The notes beneath the pieces are model-generated. The model saw only the letters and a program-made list of their open reading frames with translations, searched no databases and was not told the DNA's origin. From a virus, in IMG/VR virus record IMGVR_UViG_3300023179_000140, positions 1 to 54,081 of that record: a stretch of 54,081 bases of DNA. One strand, written 5' to 3'. Positions 1-6,307 of the stretch are shown here, piece by piece (position 1 is the stretch's first letter; every line of letters begins with the position of its first letter). A program made the translations under genes and the position numbers.

Positions 1-1
1 T

Positions 2-202
2 CTAAAAGCGCAGGAGTTAAGCGAGTTGTACGAAGCGCAACTCTCAGCTCTCCCGCCCGAGCCCGACTACCGGGCGCTGCTGGTGGAGGCGGCGGAGGAG
101 ATTCAAGCGTTGGCCAAAGAAGGCCTAACGATTGATGCCGAGTTAAAGCACGATTTACGGACGCTTGCCGCCCGCATCCGCGCCGTATTGGAGGATAAAT
201 GA
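2..202 (+). CDS. Partial small phage protein, 5' end cut by the window
   Basis: An open frame runs from the window edge to TGA at 200-202, with no start codon visible; 66 residues are seen. The protein is helical and rich in Ala, Glu and Leu. Its C-terminus (YRALLVEAAEE ... LAARIRAVLEDK) resembles that of the next gene (FKALLVECETE ... LIARIREALKGK), so the two look like tandem paralogues. The stop overlaps the next start as ATGA, implying translational coupling. I do not recognise a function. The coding call is supported by the overlap and the paralogy. Confidence 0.75.
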   Translation, partial: LKAQELSELYEAQLSALPPEPDYRALLVEAAEEIQALAKEGLTIDAELKHDLRTLAARIRAVLEDK

Positions 203-471
203 ACGGCATCACAATTACAAAACAAAGCGGCGACTATCACGCCTGCATCACAGGCATGCCAAGTATGTGGGGGTGCGGAATCACTCCAGATGAGGCAATC
301 ATTTCGCTGGTAGCCGCTGTCAACGAGCAGGCCGAGGCATTTAAGGCGCTGCTGGTGGAGTGCGAAACCGAGTTTGTCGGCATGGTGAACGATGGTTTTG
401 AAGACCCAAAACAAGAAGTCGCAGTACGTGGCCTAATCGCCCGCATTCGAGAGGCGCTGAAGGGGAAATGA
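199..471 (+). CDS. Small hypothetical phage protein
   Basis: This 90-residue protein starts at the ATGA overlap with the upstream gene. The N-terminal third (ITITKQSGDYHACITG) looks like a small beta-hairpin unit that resembles HicB-type antitoxin or ligand-binding folds, followed by helix (TPDEAIISLVAAVNEQAEAFKALL). The C-terminal stretch repeats the pattern at the end of the preceding gene. The HicB resemblance is weak and rests on the strand-turn-strand pattern followed by DEAI. No HicA-type toxin lies nearby, so I do not call a toxin-antitoxin pair. Confidence 0.75.
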   Translation: MNGITITKQSGDYHACITGMPSMWGCGITPDEAIISLVAAVNEQAEAFKALLVECETEFVGMVNDGFEDPKQEVAVRGLIARIREALKGK

Positions 472-752
472 CAACCGCTGATCAGTCTTTTCAAGAGTGC
501 TATGAATTGGTGCAGCATTACAAGCGCACGGTAGCCGCCATTGAAGCCGAACTCGCCGCCGCCAAGCGGGACGCGGCGCGGATGACGTACATCATCGAGC
601 GGTCAAACCTGGGCGATCGATGGCTGACTGATGACGTATGGGATCAAGCCGCCGCACTTTGCCCGGTTGATAAAGATGAAGCCGAAGATATCCAGAAGTG
701 GGTGCGGGCCGTAATTGACGCCGCGATGGGGGCTAAAGATGCGACAACGTAA
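468..752 (+). CDS. Small hypothetical phage protein, coiled-coil N-terminus
   Basis: This 94-residue protein starts at an ATGA overlap. Residues 8-35 (CYELVQHYKRTVAAIEAELA) form a likely coiled coil. The rest is acidic with Trp residues (WLTDDVWDQAAAL, IQKWVRAVIDAAMG). It overlaps the start of the next gene by 14 bases. No family is recognised. It sits in a run of tightly overlapping early-type genes. Confidence 0.72.
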   Translation: MTTADQSFQECYELVQHYKRTVAAIEAELAAAKRDAARMTYIIERSNLGDRWLTDDVWDQAAALCPVDKDEAEDIQKWVRAVIDAAMGAKDATT

Positions 753-1239
753 CCCAAACTGCCGCGTCTGCAAGCTGGGCGGGTACCTCGTCCACGGCGC
801 ACACCCGGAGTGCAAGCGGGCGGTTGACCGGGAGCACAAGCGAAAGCTAAATGGTACCGTGGTCTACACCAAGTGCCGGGAGTGCGGCACCGGCGGCGAA
901 CTCAACCGCGCGGGCCGTCACAAGGATTGCCAGGAGATCGTGCGCAAGCGGCTCCACGCGGCGAACCTGAAGCGGCACCGGGCCAAGGCGAAGGCTGAAG
1001 GTCGAGCACGACCGACGCCGAAGCCTGCCAAGAAAGCGGCGGCGCTGGAGCCACGGAAGCCGCTGATCGCGCCTAAGCGGGCGGTGGAGAAGGAATGCGT
1101 GCTGCTGGACACTCGGCCAACTTACGGGCCGTATGAGGTGCCGCGAGTGCTGCCGCAAGGCTTGCGCGATTACTTTGGAGTGCATGGGCCAATACGTAGT
1201 GCTACAGATGACTGGGCCGCACGCGGGGCCGGAGTATGA
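739..1239 (+). CDS. Cys-rich, Lys/Arg-rich small protein (two zinc-ribbon-like units)
   Basis: This 166-residue protein has two similar Cys clusters: CRVCKLGGYLVHGAHPEC near residues 8-25 and CRECGTGGELNRAGRHKDC near 44-62, each suggesting a small zinc-binding knuckle. Residues 65-110 are strongly basic and Ala/Lys/Arg-rich, which suits nucleic-acid binding. The tail (PRVLPQGLRDYFGVHGP) is a short helix-like end. I chose the ATG at 739 over an in-frame ATG at 715 because 715 would add a 24-base overlap with no better ribosome site. The role is inferred only from composition. Confidence 0.72.
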   Translation: MRQRNPNCRVCKLGGYLVHGAHPECKRAVDREHKRKLNGTVVYTKCRECGTGGELNRAGRHKDCQEIVRKRLHAANLKRHRAKAKAEGRARPTPKPAKKAAALEPRKPLIAPKRAVEKECVLLDTRPTYGPYEVPRVLPQGLRDYFGVHGPIRSATDDWAARGAGV

Positions 1240-1337
1240 CTTGGGCAGAGGCGGTGCGGGATATAGTGTTCACGGTTGCTATGGCGATCATTGCCATGAC
1301 ATTTTACACAGGAGAATACCCATGGAAAAGAAAATGA
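1236..1337 (+). CDS. Very small single-pass membrane protein (33 aa)
   Basis: A short frame starts at ATG 1236, overlaps the upstream stop as ATGA, and ends with TGA at 1335-1337, inside the next gene's start region. Residues 9-24 (DIVFTVAMAIIAMTFY) form one hydrophobic segment, preceded by an acidic N-terminus and followed by a basic tail (WKRK), giving positive-inside topology with the C-terminus in the cytoplasm. GGAG lies just upstream but is very close to the ATG. The ATGA coupling and clean membrane segment support it; the length keeps confidence moderate. Confidence 0.5.
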   Translation: MTWAEAVRDIVFTVAMAIIAMTFYTGEYPWKRK

Positions 1338-1765
1338 CGCCCGCTGAACTCCGCGCCCTGCACGCGAAAAGCACGCCGGGGGAGTGGGAAGCGCGCAAGG
1401 GATACAATGGTGCGGCGCTGTGTCTTTACCTGCACCGTGGGCCAGATAGCGATGGTGACAGGCTGATGGGAGACGGCAACGACGTTGAGTTCATCGCCGC
1501 CGCACACAACAACCTCCCCGCCATCCTGGACCGGCTAGAGCGGGAGCGGGATGCAATGGCGCATGCTTTGGACGTTAGCGGGTTTGACCTTGGCAACGCT
1601 GAAGCTTGGCTAACCGCCCGCGACGCCCGCATGAAGGCGCTGGGCGCGGCGGAGTTAATGGAGAGTATCCATCGAGATTGTGAGCCGGGAGGACTGCTTA
1701 CATTTGTCGAGCCAGTAGTAAAGGCGTGGGGGGCGCGGCTGCGGCGGAAAGCGGGAGGTAAGTGA
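1322..1765 (+). CDS. Ead/Ea22-like phage early protein
   Basis: This is a 147-residue protein. The pattern MTPAELRALHAKSTPGEWEA, later DVEFIAAAHNNLPAILDRLE, matches the signature of Ead/Ea22-like phage proteins (TPGPW... then EFIAAA...LLDxLE). Their function is unknown, and they are typical of early accessory regions of temperate and lytic phages. A longer in-frame reading from 1133 exists, but ATG 1322 has GGAGA at 1311-1315 with a 6-base spacer, so I prefer it. The C-terminus (VEPVVKAWGARLRRKAGG) is basic. The stop overlaps the next start. Confidence 0.78.
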   Translation: MEKKMTPAELRALHAKSTPGEWEARKGYNGAALCLYLHRGPDSDGDRLMGDGNDVEFIAAAHNNLPAILDRLERERDAMAHALDVSGFDLGNAEAWLTARDARMKALGAAELMESIHRDCEPGGLLTFVEPVVKAWGARLRRKAGGK

Positions 1766-2433
1766 TGTTATCACCAAATCATAAAACCAAGTATTACAAA
1801 GGCGATCACGGCAGAAATGACTGTAATTGCGACGCCCTCCGCGCCGAAGTGACCCGTCTCCGCGCGGAAATGGCGGCGGCGCTGTGCGCATCAGGCTCAA
1901 ATCATAAAGCATGGCTAGAGGCTGTATGCGATGCGGCAGAAAAACGAACACATTTAGAAATAGAGATCGGCCTTACCGAGCAACAGCGCGATGCAGCCAT
2001 CGCCCGCGCCGAATCAGCCGAGGCCGAGTTGTGTGATGTGGTTCGCGATTGCGGTGGTAATGCGGCAAACGTCGATAACAAACGCCAGTGGGTCGCGTTG
2101 CACTTCCAGTCTCACAAGGCTCGCGCCGAAGCAGCCGAGAAGGACGCGGACATATGCCGAGCCAGCCGCGCTGAGATCATGGCCCACGCCGAGCGGCTGC
2201 GGGCGGCGCTGTTCGACATCCGACAACACGTTGCGCCATCGGGCATCGACCGGGACGATGCGGCGGTCGATGCGATCTGTATTGCCGCCATCGCCGCAAA
2301 CCCCGCGCAATCGCTGGCGAAGCTAAAGGCGCAAGTGCTCGACGCGGTGGCATTAGTGACGCTCGCGGATTATCCCGAGGCGGCGGCAAAGGTGCGGGCT
2401 GAGGCTGAACGGATGGCAAGTGAGGCGGAATGA
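1762..2433 (+). CDS. Ala/Glu-rich coiled-coil phage protein
   Basis: A 223-residue protein. It may start at GTG 1762 or the adjacent ATG 1765; both follow a good ribosome site (GGGAGG at 1752-1757). After a short Cys-containing head (DCNCDALRAE) it is mainly helical with heptad-like stretches (LRAEVTRLRAEMAAAL, RARAEAAEKDADICRASRAE, AAAKVRAEAERMASEAE). Such proteins are common and uncharacterised in phage early regions. No enzymatic motif is visible. The stop overlaps the next start as ATGA. Confidence 0.75.
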   Translation: MMLSPNHKTKYYKGDHGRNDCNCDALRAEVTRLRAEMAAALCASGSNHKAWLEAVCDAAEKRTHLEIEIGLTEQQRDAAIARAESAEAELCDVVRDCGGNAANVDNKRQWVALHFQSHKARAEAAEKDADICRASRAEIMAHAERLRAALFDIRQHVAPSGIDRDDAAVDAICIAAIAANPAQSLAKLKAQVLDAVALVTLADYPEAAAKVRAEAERMASEAE

Positions 2434-2651
2434 AGGCGGCCGATGTTTGCCGCGAAAACGGCTGGGTCGTAGGCGACCGGCTGGTAGGCACCGAGGAGAA
2501 AGGCTGCTTGGCAGAGGATACATCAATCATTGAAATCACTGCGATTGGTCGATCTAATGTGCTGGCGGTGAGGGTAGCCAGTCAACGGTATCGGGTGACC
2601 GGCGCGGAGCTGGTTTGGAGTTTGGATCATCGAGATTGGAGGAAGGTATGA
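2430..2651 (+). CDS. Small hypothetical phage protein, beta-rich
   Basis: A 73-residue protein starting at an ATGA overlap. It reads as an N-terminal helix with a Gly-Trp turn (VCRENGWVVGDRLVG) followed by beta strands (SIIEITAIGRSNVLAVRVA, YRVTGAELVWSL) and a basic tail (HRDWRKV). The pattern NGWxVGDxLxG...IxITAIGxxxVLA recurs, as I recall, in many small phage proteins of unknown function. It is likely a small beta-barrel domain. Confidence 0.72.
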   Translation: MKAADVCRENGWVVGDRLVGTEEKGCLAEDTSIIEITAIGRSNVLAVRVASQRYRVTGAELVWSLDHRDWRKV

Positions 2652-3040
2652 CAAACGAGCAAATGGACCGGCTGGCGGCGATCGAGATTATGAAATGGGA
2701 GTTACTCCCCGGACACCGCGAACTGTTGAGCGTGGACGTGTATCTCTCAACAAACGAGAGCCACACGCCGAACGATGAGCCGCTGGAGGCAAGTGTTTGG
2801 TCCCCCACCACCAACGAAGCTCACGCGGCGCTCGTCCGCGAGAAGATGCGGGCGGATGGGTGGGCACTGGTAATTGAGGCAGATCATTTTGGCTTGTATC
2901 GAGTCGAGTGGAGCCGGTTTGAAGCCGACAATTTATTTGCTTCGCGATTTACGCGGTGGTGGGATACTCTGCCGCTTGCACTAACAACAGCAGCTCTGCT
3001 GGCCGTGGGCGCGTGCAAGGAGGAGGAGATCAATGGATAA
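2648..3040 (+). CDS. Phage ABA sandwich domain protein
   Basis: A 130-residue protein. The order of elements fits the phage ABA sandwich (BC1872-like) family: an N-terminal helix with MDRLAAIEIMKWELLPG, then WSPTTNEAHAALVREKMRADGW, then strands (WALVIEADHFGLYRVEW), then a C-terminal helix with LALTTAALLAVGA. Family function is unknown. ATG 2648 was chosen over an in-frame reading from 2615 because a strong GGAGGAAGG site lies at 2638-2646 and the start makes an ATGA overlap. Confidence 0.78.
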   Translation: MTNEQMDRLAAIEIMKWELLPGHRELLSVDVYLSTNESHTPNDEPLEASVWSPTTNEAHAALVREKMRADGWALVIEADHFGLYRVEWSRFEADNLFASRFTRWWDTLPLALTTAALLAVGACKEEEING

Positions 3041-3290
3041 GCCATGCGCCACATGCGGTAAGCCATCTTGCTTATTATGCGACGGGAAAGTATACAAGCT
3101 GTTGAACGGAGAACTCCATCGCTTTGGTCGATCAATGGGCAGTAACATCCCTCGCGCTGCTACTACATGCGATGCTCCGATGTGTTTTGAGCATCGCCAC
3201 AAAATATCAGATGTCCACATGCGCACTGACAAGGGTTGTCGGTGGAACACCATTGACCTTTGCCCGCTTTGCAATCAGGAGACGAAATGA
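3033..3290 (+). CDS. Small Cys-rich phage protein, zinc-binding
   Basis: 85 residues with eight Cys and several His: CATCGKPSCLLCDGK at the N-terminus, CDAPMCFEHRHK in the middle and CPLCNQE at the end. The spacing suggests at least two zinc sites, as in treble-clef or B-box-like small domains. The N-terminal ATG lies in an 8-base overlap with the ABA protein and follows AGGAGGAG. A protein-interaction or nucleic-acid role is inferred, not shown. Confidence 0.72.
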   Translation: MDKPCATCGKPSCLLCDGKVYKLLNGELHRFGRSMGSNIPRAATTCDAPMCFEHRHKISDVHMRTDKGCRWNTIDLCPLCNQETK

Positions 3291-3487
3291 AGACGAATTA
3301 TGCGGCTATGGCCTATCTTTCTTATCGGCAGTACACCGGAGGAGTATCACTAGCAACCGGTCAAGCGCTGCCGGAATGGCACGAACTCCGTGAGGATATT
3401 CAGAACGCTTGGCACGCAGCGGCGGCTGCGGTTGAAACACACGTGCTGTTAGACCTGGAACGGACTCGAATAGCGAGGATGGTATGA
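3287..3487 (+). CDS. Small hypothetical phage protein
   Basis: 66 residues, starting at the ATGA overlap with the previous stop rather than at an upstream in-frame ATG (3260). The protein is mostly helical (WHELREDIQNAWHAAAAAVE, LLDLERTRIARM) after an aromatic N-terminus (YAAMAYLSYRQYTGG). The motif PEWHELxxxIQNAWxxAA is shared by many small phage proteins as I recall them. No function is known. Confidence 0.7.
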   Translation: MKTNYAAMAYLSYRQYTGGVSLATGQALPEWHELREDIQNAWHAAAAAVETHVLLDLERTRIARMV

Positions 3488-3768
3488 GCGCAAATAACCC
3501 CACACCCGCCGACCTCGCCGCGCTGGCGGGAAGGCTGGAGGAAGACGCGGCGATTTACTACGGCAGCAAGCACCCGCAAATGGCCGCCGACCTGCGCATG
3601 GCAGCGCGGTGCGTGCGGGCCTGGGCGAAACTGGACAACATGATCGAAGAAAGCGACACATTTTTGCAGTTTCGGTCACTCGGCGCAAGCAAGCAGGTGT
3701 GGGTGCCATGCCAATCATGCGGTACTGGACCCACCGCCCTCGCAGCCGTCGAAGAGGTGAAGCCATGA
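3484..3768 (+). CDS. Small helical phage protein with C-terminal CxxC
   Basis: 94 residues starting at an ATGA overlap. Helices DLAALAGRLEEDAAIYYG and MAADLRMAARCVRAWAKLD are followed by a C-terminal CQSCGTG pair that could bind metal together with a partner or fold as half a knuckle. It resembles common early-region phage proteins with LAALAxRLExxA repeats. No function is recognised. Confidence 0.7.
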   Translation: MSANNPTPADLAALAGRLEEDAAIYYGSKHPQMAADLRMAARCVRAWAKLDNMIEESDTFLQFRSLGASKQVWVPCQSCGTGPTALAAVEEVKP

Positions 3769-3932
3769 CCCAAAAGCAAAAGCTGGCCATTTTGGACATT
3801 TGCCTAAACCTGCTACAAAGCGGGCTGGCGTTCGGATTTCAAAAAGAACGCAAAGAGCCGGAGTACTCCGCTACGCGCGGGCTGGCTGAGATTGTAAAGA
3901 TAGTGGAGGGAGAAGATGGCAAATCAGACTGA
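3765..3932 (+). CDS. Small hypothetical phage protein (55 aa)
   Basis: ATG at 3765 makes an ATGA overlap with the upstream stop. The frame is open further upstream, but that part runs in the shadow of the previous gene. The protein is amphipathic helical (KLAILDICLNLLQSGLAFGF, TRGLAEIVKIVEG). It overlaps the next gene's start by 17 bases. Function unknown. Confidence 0.65.
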   Translation: MTQKQKLAILDICLNLLQSGLAFGFQKERKEPEYSATRGLAEIVKIVEGEDGKSD

Positions 3933-4275
3933 GCGCCTCATCAACTGCACCGCCCGCGAAATCCGCGCCTACCAGGCCGGGGGGCGGGTGCTGAGAAGGC
4001 GGGTGAAGCAGCAACCACAGCCAAATAAAGGCAAGGGGCTTGCTCCTGTACGGCCCTACCTCACATCAATGGCGAAGTGGACGTGGGTACTGGCTGCTAC
4101 CGGAATGGGCGATGGGACGACTGGGTTTTACTCCCCCTTCGGCTCCCCCGGCGATCGGCTAGTGTTAGTCCCGCGCGGGTGCCGAGGCCAGTATTGTTAC
4201 GAGGCCACCGTCCGCGCCGTCCGAGTTGAGCAGAGCGACGGCGTGTGGTGGTGGGTAGCGGAGGTGGAGGGATGA
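3916..4275 (+). CDS. Reduced ASCH-like phage protein
   Basis: 119 residues. The N-terminus (INCTAREIRAYQAGGRVLRRR followed by VKQQPQP) resembles the opening of phage ASCH-domain proteins (FS..MVRALLxGxKTQTRRxVKPQP). SPFGSPGDRLVLVPRG resembles their CPYGxPGDRLWVRE core, and the end (VRAVRVEQSDGVWWWVAEVEG) matches their closing strands. The family norm is longer and has a Trp-rich middle, so this is a reduced version. ASCH domains are thought to bind RNA or modified nucleotides; the function in phages is unproven. Confidence 0.68.
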   Translation: MANQTERLINCTAREIRAYQAGGRVLRRRVKQQPQPNKGKGLAPVRPYLTSMAKWTWVLAATGMGDGTTGFYSPFGSPGDRLVLVPRGCRGQYCYEATVRAVRVEQSDGVWWWVAEVEG

Positions 4276-5165
4276 AGGCACCGTTTCCATGGGCCGGCGG
4301 AAAATCACGGGTGGCCGCTGAAGTTTGGGACCGCTTCGGCGACGTGGCGAATTACGTGGAACCGTTTTTTGGTTCCGGCGCGGTGCTACTGAACCGTCCA
4401 ACCTCACCCGGCACAGAGACTATAAATGATCTCGATTGCATGGTGGCCAACTTCTGGCGGGCGCTTCAGCATGATCCTGATTCGGTAGCCTTCCACGCGG
4501 AGAATCCAGTCAACGAAGCAGACCAACACGCGCGGCACCTGTGGCTTTGTTCACAGGCCGAATTCCGCGAAAAGATGAAGGTAGACCCGGATTATCACGA
4601 TGTCAAGATCGCAGGATGGTGGGTATGGGGCCAATGTATTTGGATTGGTTCGGGGTGGTGTGCGGTGCAGCTTCCCCACCTTGGGGACGCGGGGAAGGGG
4701 GTACATCGTAAGCGTCCCCACCTTGGGAACGCGGAAGAACCGATCTACGCTTACATGCGTGAGCTTGCGGCGCGGCTGCGGCGCGTGCGTGTCTGCTGTG
4801 GCGATTGGAGCCGAGTTCTCGGGCCTTCTGTTACCTTCAAACACGGAATTACCGGAGTGTTCCTAGATCCGCCATACGCGGACACAGCAGGCCGGACGGC
4901 TGATCTGTACGCCTCGGACAGCTTAACCGTTGCGCACAACGTCCGAGAATGGGCCATTGCCAACGGCGATAACCGAGACCTGCGCATTGCGCTCTGCGGC
5001 TACGAAGGCGAGCACCAGATGCCGGATTCGTGGGCGTGCCTAGCATGGAAGGCGGCTGGCGGGTACGGCAACCAAGGCGCGGAAAACAAGAATGCGGCAC
5101 GTGAGCGCATTTGGTTTAGTCCGGCGTGTTTGAAACCGCAGGGTACCTTGTGGAGTGCGCAATGA
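4272..5165 (+). CDS. DNA adenine-N6 methyltransferase (D12 class)
   Basis: 297 residues. Motif X-like PFPWAGGKSRVA is at residues 4-15, the AdoMet-binding PFFGSGAVLL (FxGxG) at 31-40 and the catalytic DPPY at 199-202. This order (X, I, IV) matches Dam-type D12 enzymes that methylate adenine-N6. Residues 134-153 contain a repeated PHLGDA/PHLGNA unit; the underlying DNA repeats CCCACCTTGGG near 4676 and 4716. The start at 4272 gives an ATGA overlap and follows GGAGGG. Together with the C5 enzyme downstream it probably modifies phage DNA against host restriction. No cognate restriction gene is seen. Confidence 0.93.
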   Translation: MKAPFPWAGGKSRVAAEVWDRFGDVANYVEPFFGSGAVLLNRPTSPGTETINDLDCMVANFWRALQHDPDSVAFHAENPVNEADQHARHLWLCSQAEFREKMKVDPDYHDVKIAGWWVWGQCIWIGSGWCAVQLPHLGDAGKGVHRKRPHLGNAEEPIYAYMRELAARLRRVRVCCGDWSRVLGPSVTFKHGITGVFLDPPYADTAGRTADLYASDSLTVAHNVREWAIANGDNRDLRIALCGYEGEHQMPDSWACLAWKAAGGYGNQGAENKNAARERIWFSPACLKPQGTLWSAQ

Positions 5166-5371
5166 AATGGGGCTGGCAGCAGATCGACGCGAACAACTAC
5201 CGCTACGACAAAACATGGTCCGTCCAGCGAGACTTGGCCAGCGGCAAGTGGTACGCGATGCGGGACGGGAAGTACTGCTTGGCGGATTTTTCGGACGCGG
5301 GCGGTGCTATGCACGAAGCGGATCTACTGAGGGAGGCGGACAAGCTGTATGCGAAAACCGATAGCGATTGA
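5162..5371 (+). CDS. Small hypothetical protein between two methyltransferases
   Basis: 69 residues from ATG 5162 (ATGA overlap). Rich in aromatic residues (MKWGWQQIDANNYRYDKTW, GKWYAMRDGKYCLADF) with a helical acidic end. It lies between the two methyltransferase genes and overlaps the second by 23 bases. It resembles short Trp/Tyr-rich phage proteins of unknown role. It might be a small partner of either enzyme, but only position suggests this. Confidence 0.68.
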   Translation: MKWGWQQIDANNYRYDKTWSVQRDLASGKWYAMRDGKYCLADFSDAGGAMHEADLLREADKLYAKTDSD

Positions 5372-6251
5372 CTTGTTTTGCGGCCTCGGTGGTTGGTCTG
5401 AAGGCTTACTATCTCAGGGGTACGACGTGACAGGCTACGACATTGAGGCGCATGAATACGGCGACCAAAAGTATCCCGCTACGCTAGTTCTACGGGACGT
5501 GTTGACAATCCACGGCAGCGAGTTCAAGGATGCCACCCTCATCGTGGCGTCCCCGCCTTGCCAAGAGTACAGCTACATGGCCATGCCATTTAAGCGAGGC
5601 AAACAAATCGCGGCGGCGCTTCGAGGGCAAGGTGAATTTCCAGAGGGTTATACCGGATCTCGCACGGTTGAGCAACTCAACGCACTGTTCAACGCCTGTT
5701 TCCGTATCCAACGGGAGACATCCGAAACGACTGGGCATTACGTACCCATGGTTGTTGAAAACGTGAAAGGGGCGCAGCCGTGGGTGGGGAATGCGAAAGC
5801 GAACTTCGGATCGTTCTACCTGTGGGGCGACGTGGATATGGTGGGGGACAGGATTTACGCCGGAAATCTGAAAATGGGGAGCGGGGTTAAGGCGGAGCGA
5901 CGGGGGCAGAAGATGAACCCAGACGGCACAGCACACGGGCATGGATCATGGTTTAAGGTGGCGGATTCGAAGAATCGCGGGGTTAAGGTACTCAACTCTA
6001 CTAAGAACACGGGCGGCAGTTGGTTTGCAATCGGATCTCCTGGGCAGACTGAGTTGAGCATGAATCCAGTCAACGGCACAAAAGGGAATGGCTCGTGGTT
6101 TGGTAGGTACACAGAAGCAAAGGCAGATGGCCGTGGAGTATCAAGTCGATACACGTCAAGCAAATCCCACGCCCGCAAAGCCGCATCCGCGCAGATCGCA
6201 AAGATACCTTTTGCGCTGTCCGAGTACATAGCAAAGGCGTACCTCCCATAA
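5349..6251 (+). CDS. DNA cytosine-C5 methyltransferase
   Basis: 300 residues. Motif I DLFCGLGGWSEGL at 8-20, motif II-like GYDI at 29-32, catalytic motif IV SPPCQEYS with Cys71, motif VI VVEN at 136-139, and a C-terminal motif X-like helix (IAKIPFALSEYIAKAYL). The region where C5 enzymes keep the target-recognition domain (about 160-270) holds three spaced GSWF repeats (199-202, 223-226, 248-251) rather than a large recognition domain. AdoMet-dependent 5-methylcytosine formation is well supported; target sequence unknown. Likely anti-restriction. It closes the leftmost rightward operon. Confidence 0.92.
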   Translation: MRKPIAIDLFCGLGGWSEGLLSQGYDVTGYDIEAHEYGDQKYPATLVLRDVLTIHGSEFKDATLIVASPPCQEYSYMAMPFKRGKQIAAALRGQGEFPEGYTGSRTVEQLNALFNACFRIQRETSETTGHYVPMVVENVKGAQPWVGNAKANFGSFYLWGDVDMVGDRIYAGNLKMGSGVKAERRGQKMNPDGTAHGHGSWFKVADSKNRGVKVLNSTKNTGGSWFAIGSPGQTELSMNPVNGTKGNGSWFGRYTEAKADGRGVSSRYTSSKSHARKAASAQIAKIPFALSEYIAKAYLP

Positions 6252-6281
6252 AACAAAGCCCCTAGGCTTGCGCCCAAGGGC
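6251..6281 (-). terminator. Likely terminator of the leftward late operon
   Basis: Between the convergent ends of the C5 methyltransferase and the late operon. Read on the minus strand, the arms GCCCTT (6276-6281) and GGGGC (6258-6262) can pair, and TTTGTTTT follows. An alternative shorter stem CTTG/CAAG lies inside. Arms are imperfect, so strength is uncertain; the position at the operon end is what supports it. Confidence 0.45.
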
Positions 6282-6307
6282 AAAAGGAAAGAGGAAGAGG
6301 TTCACCA

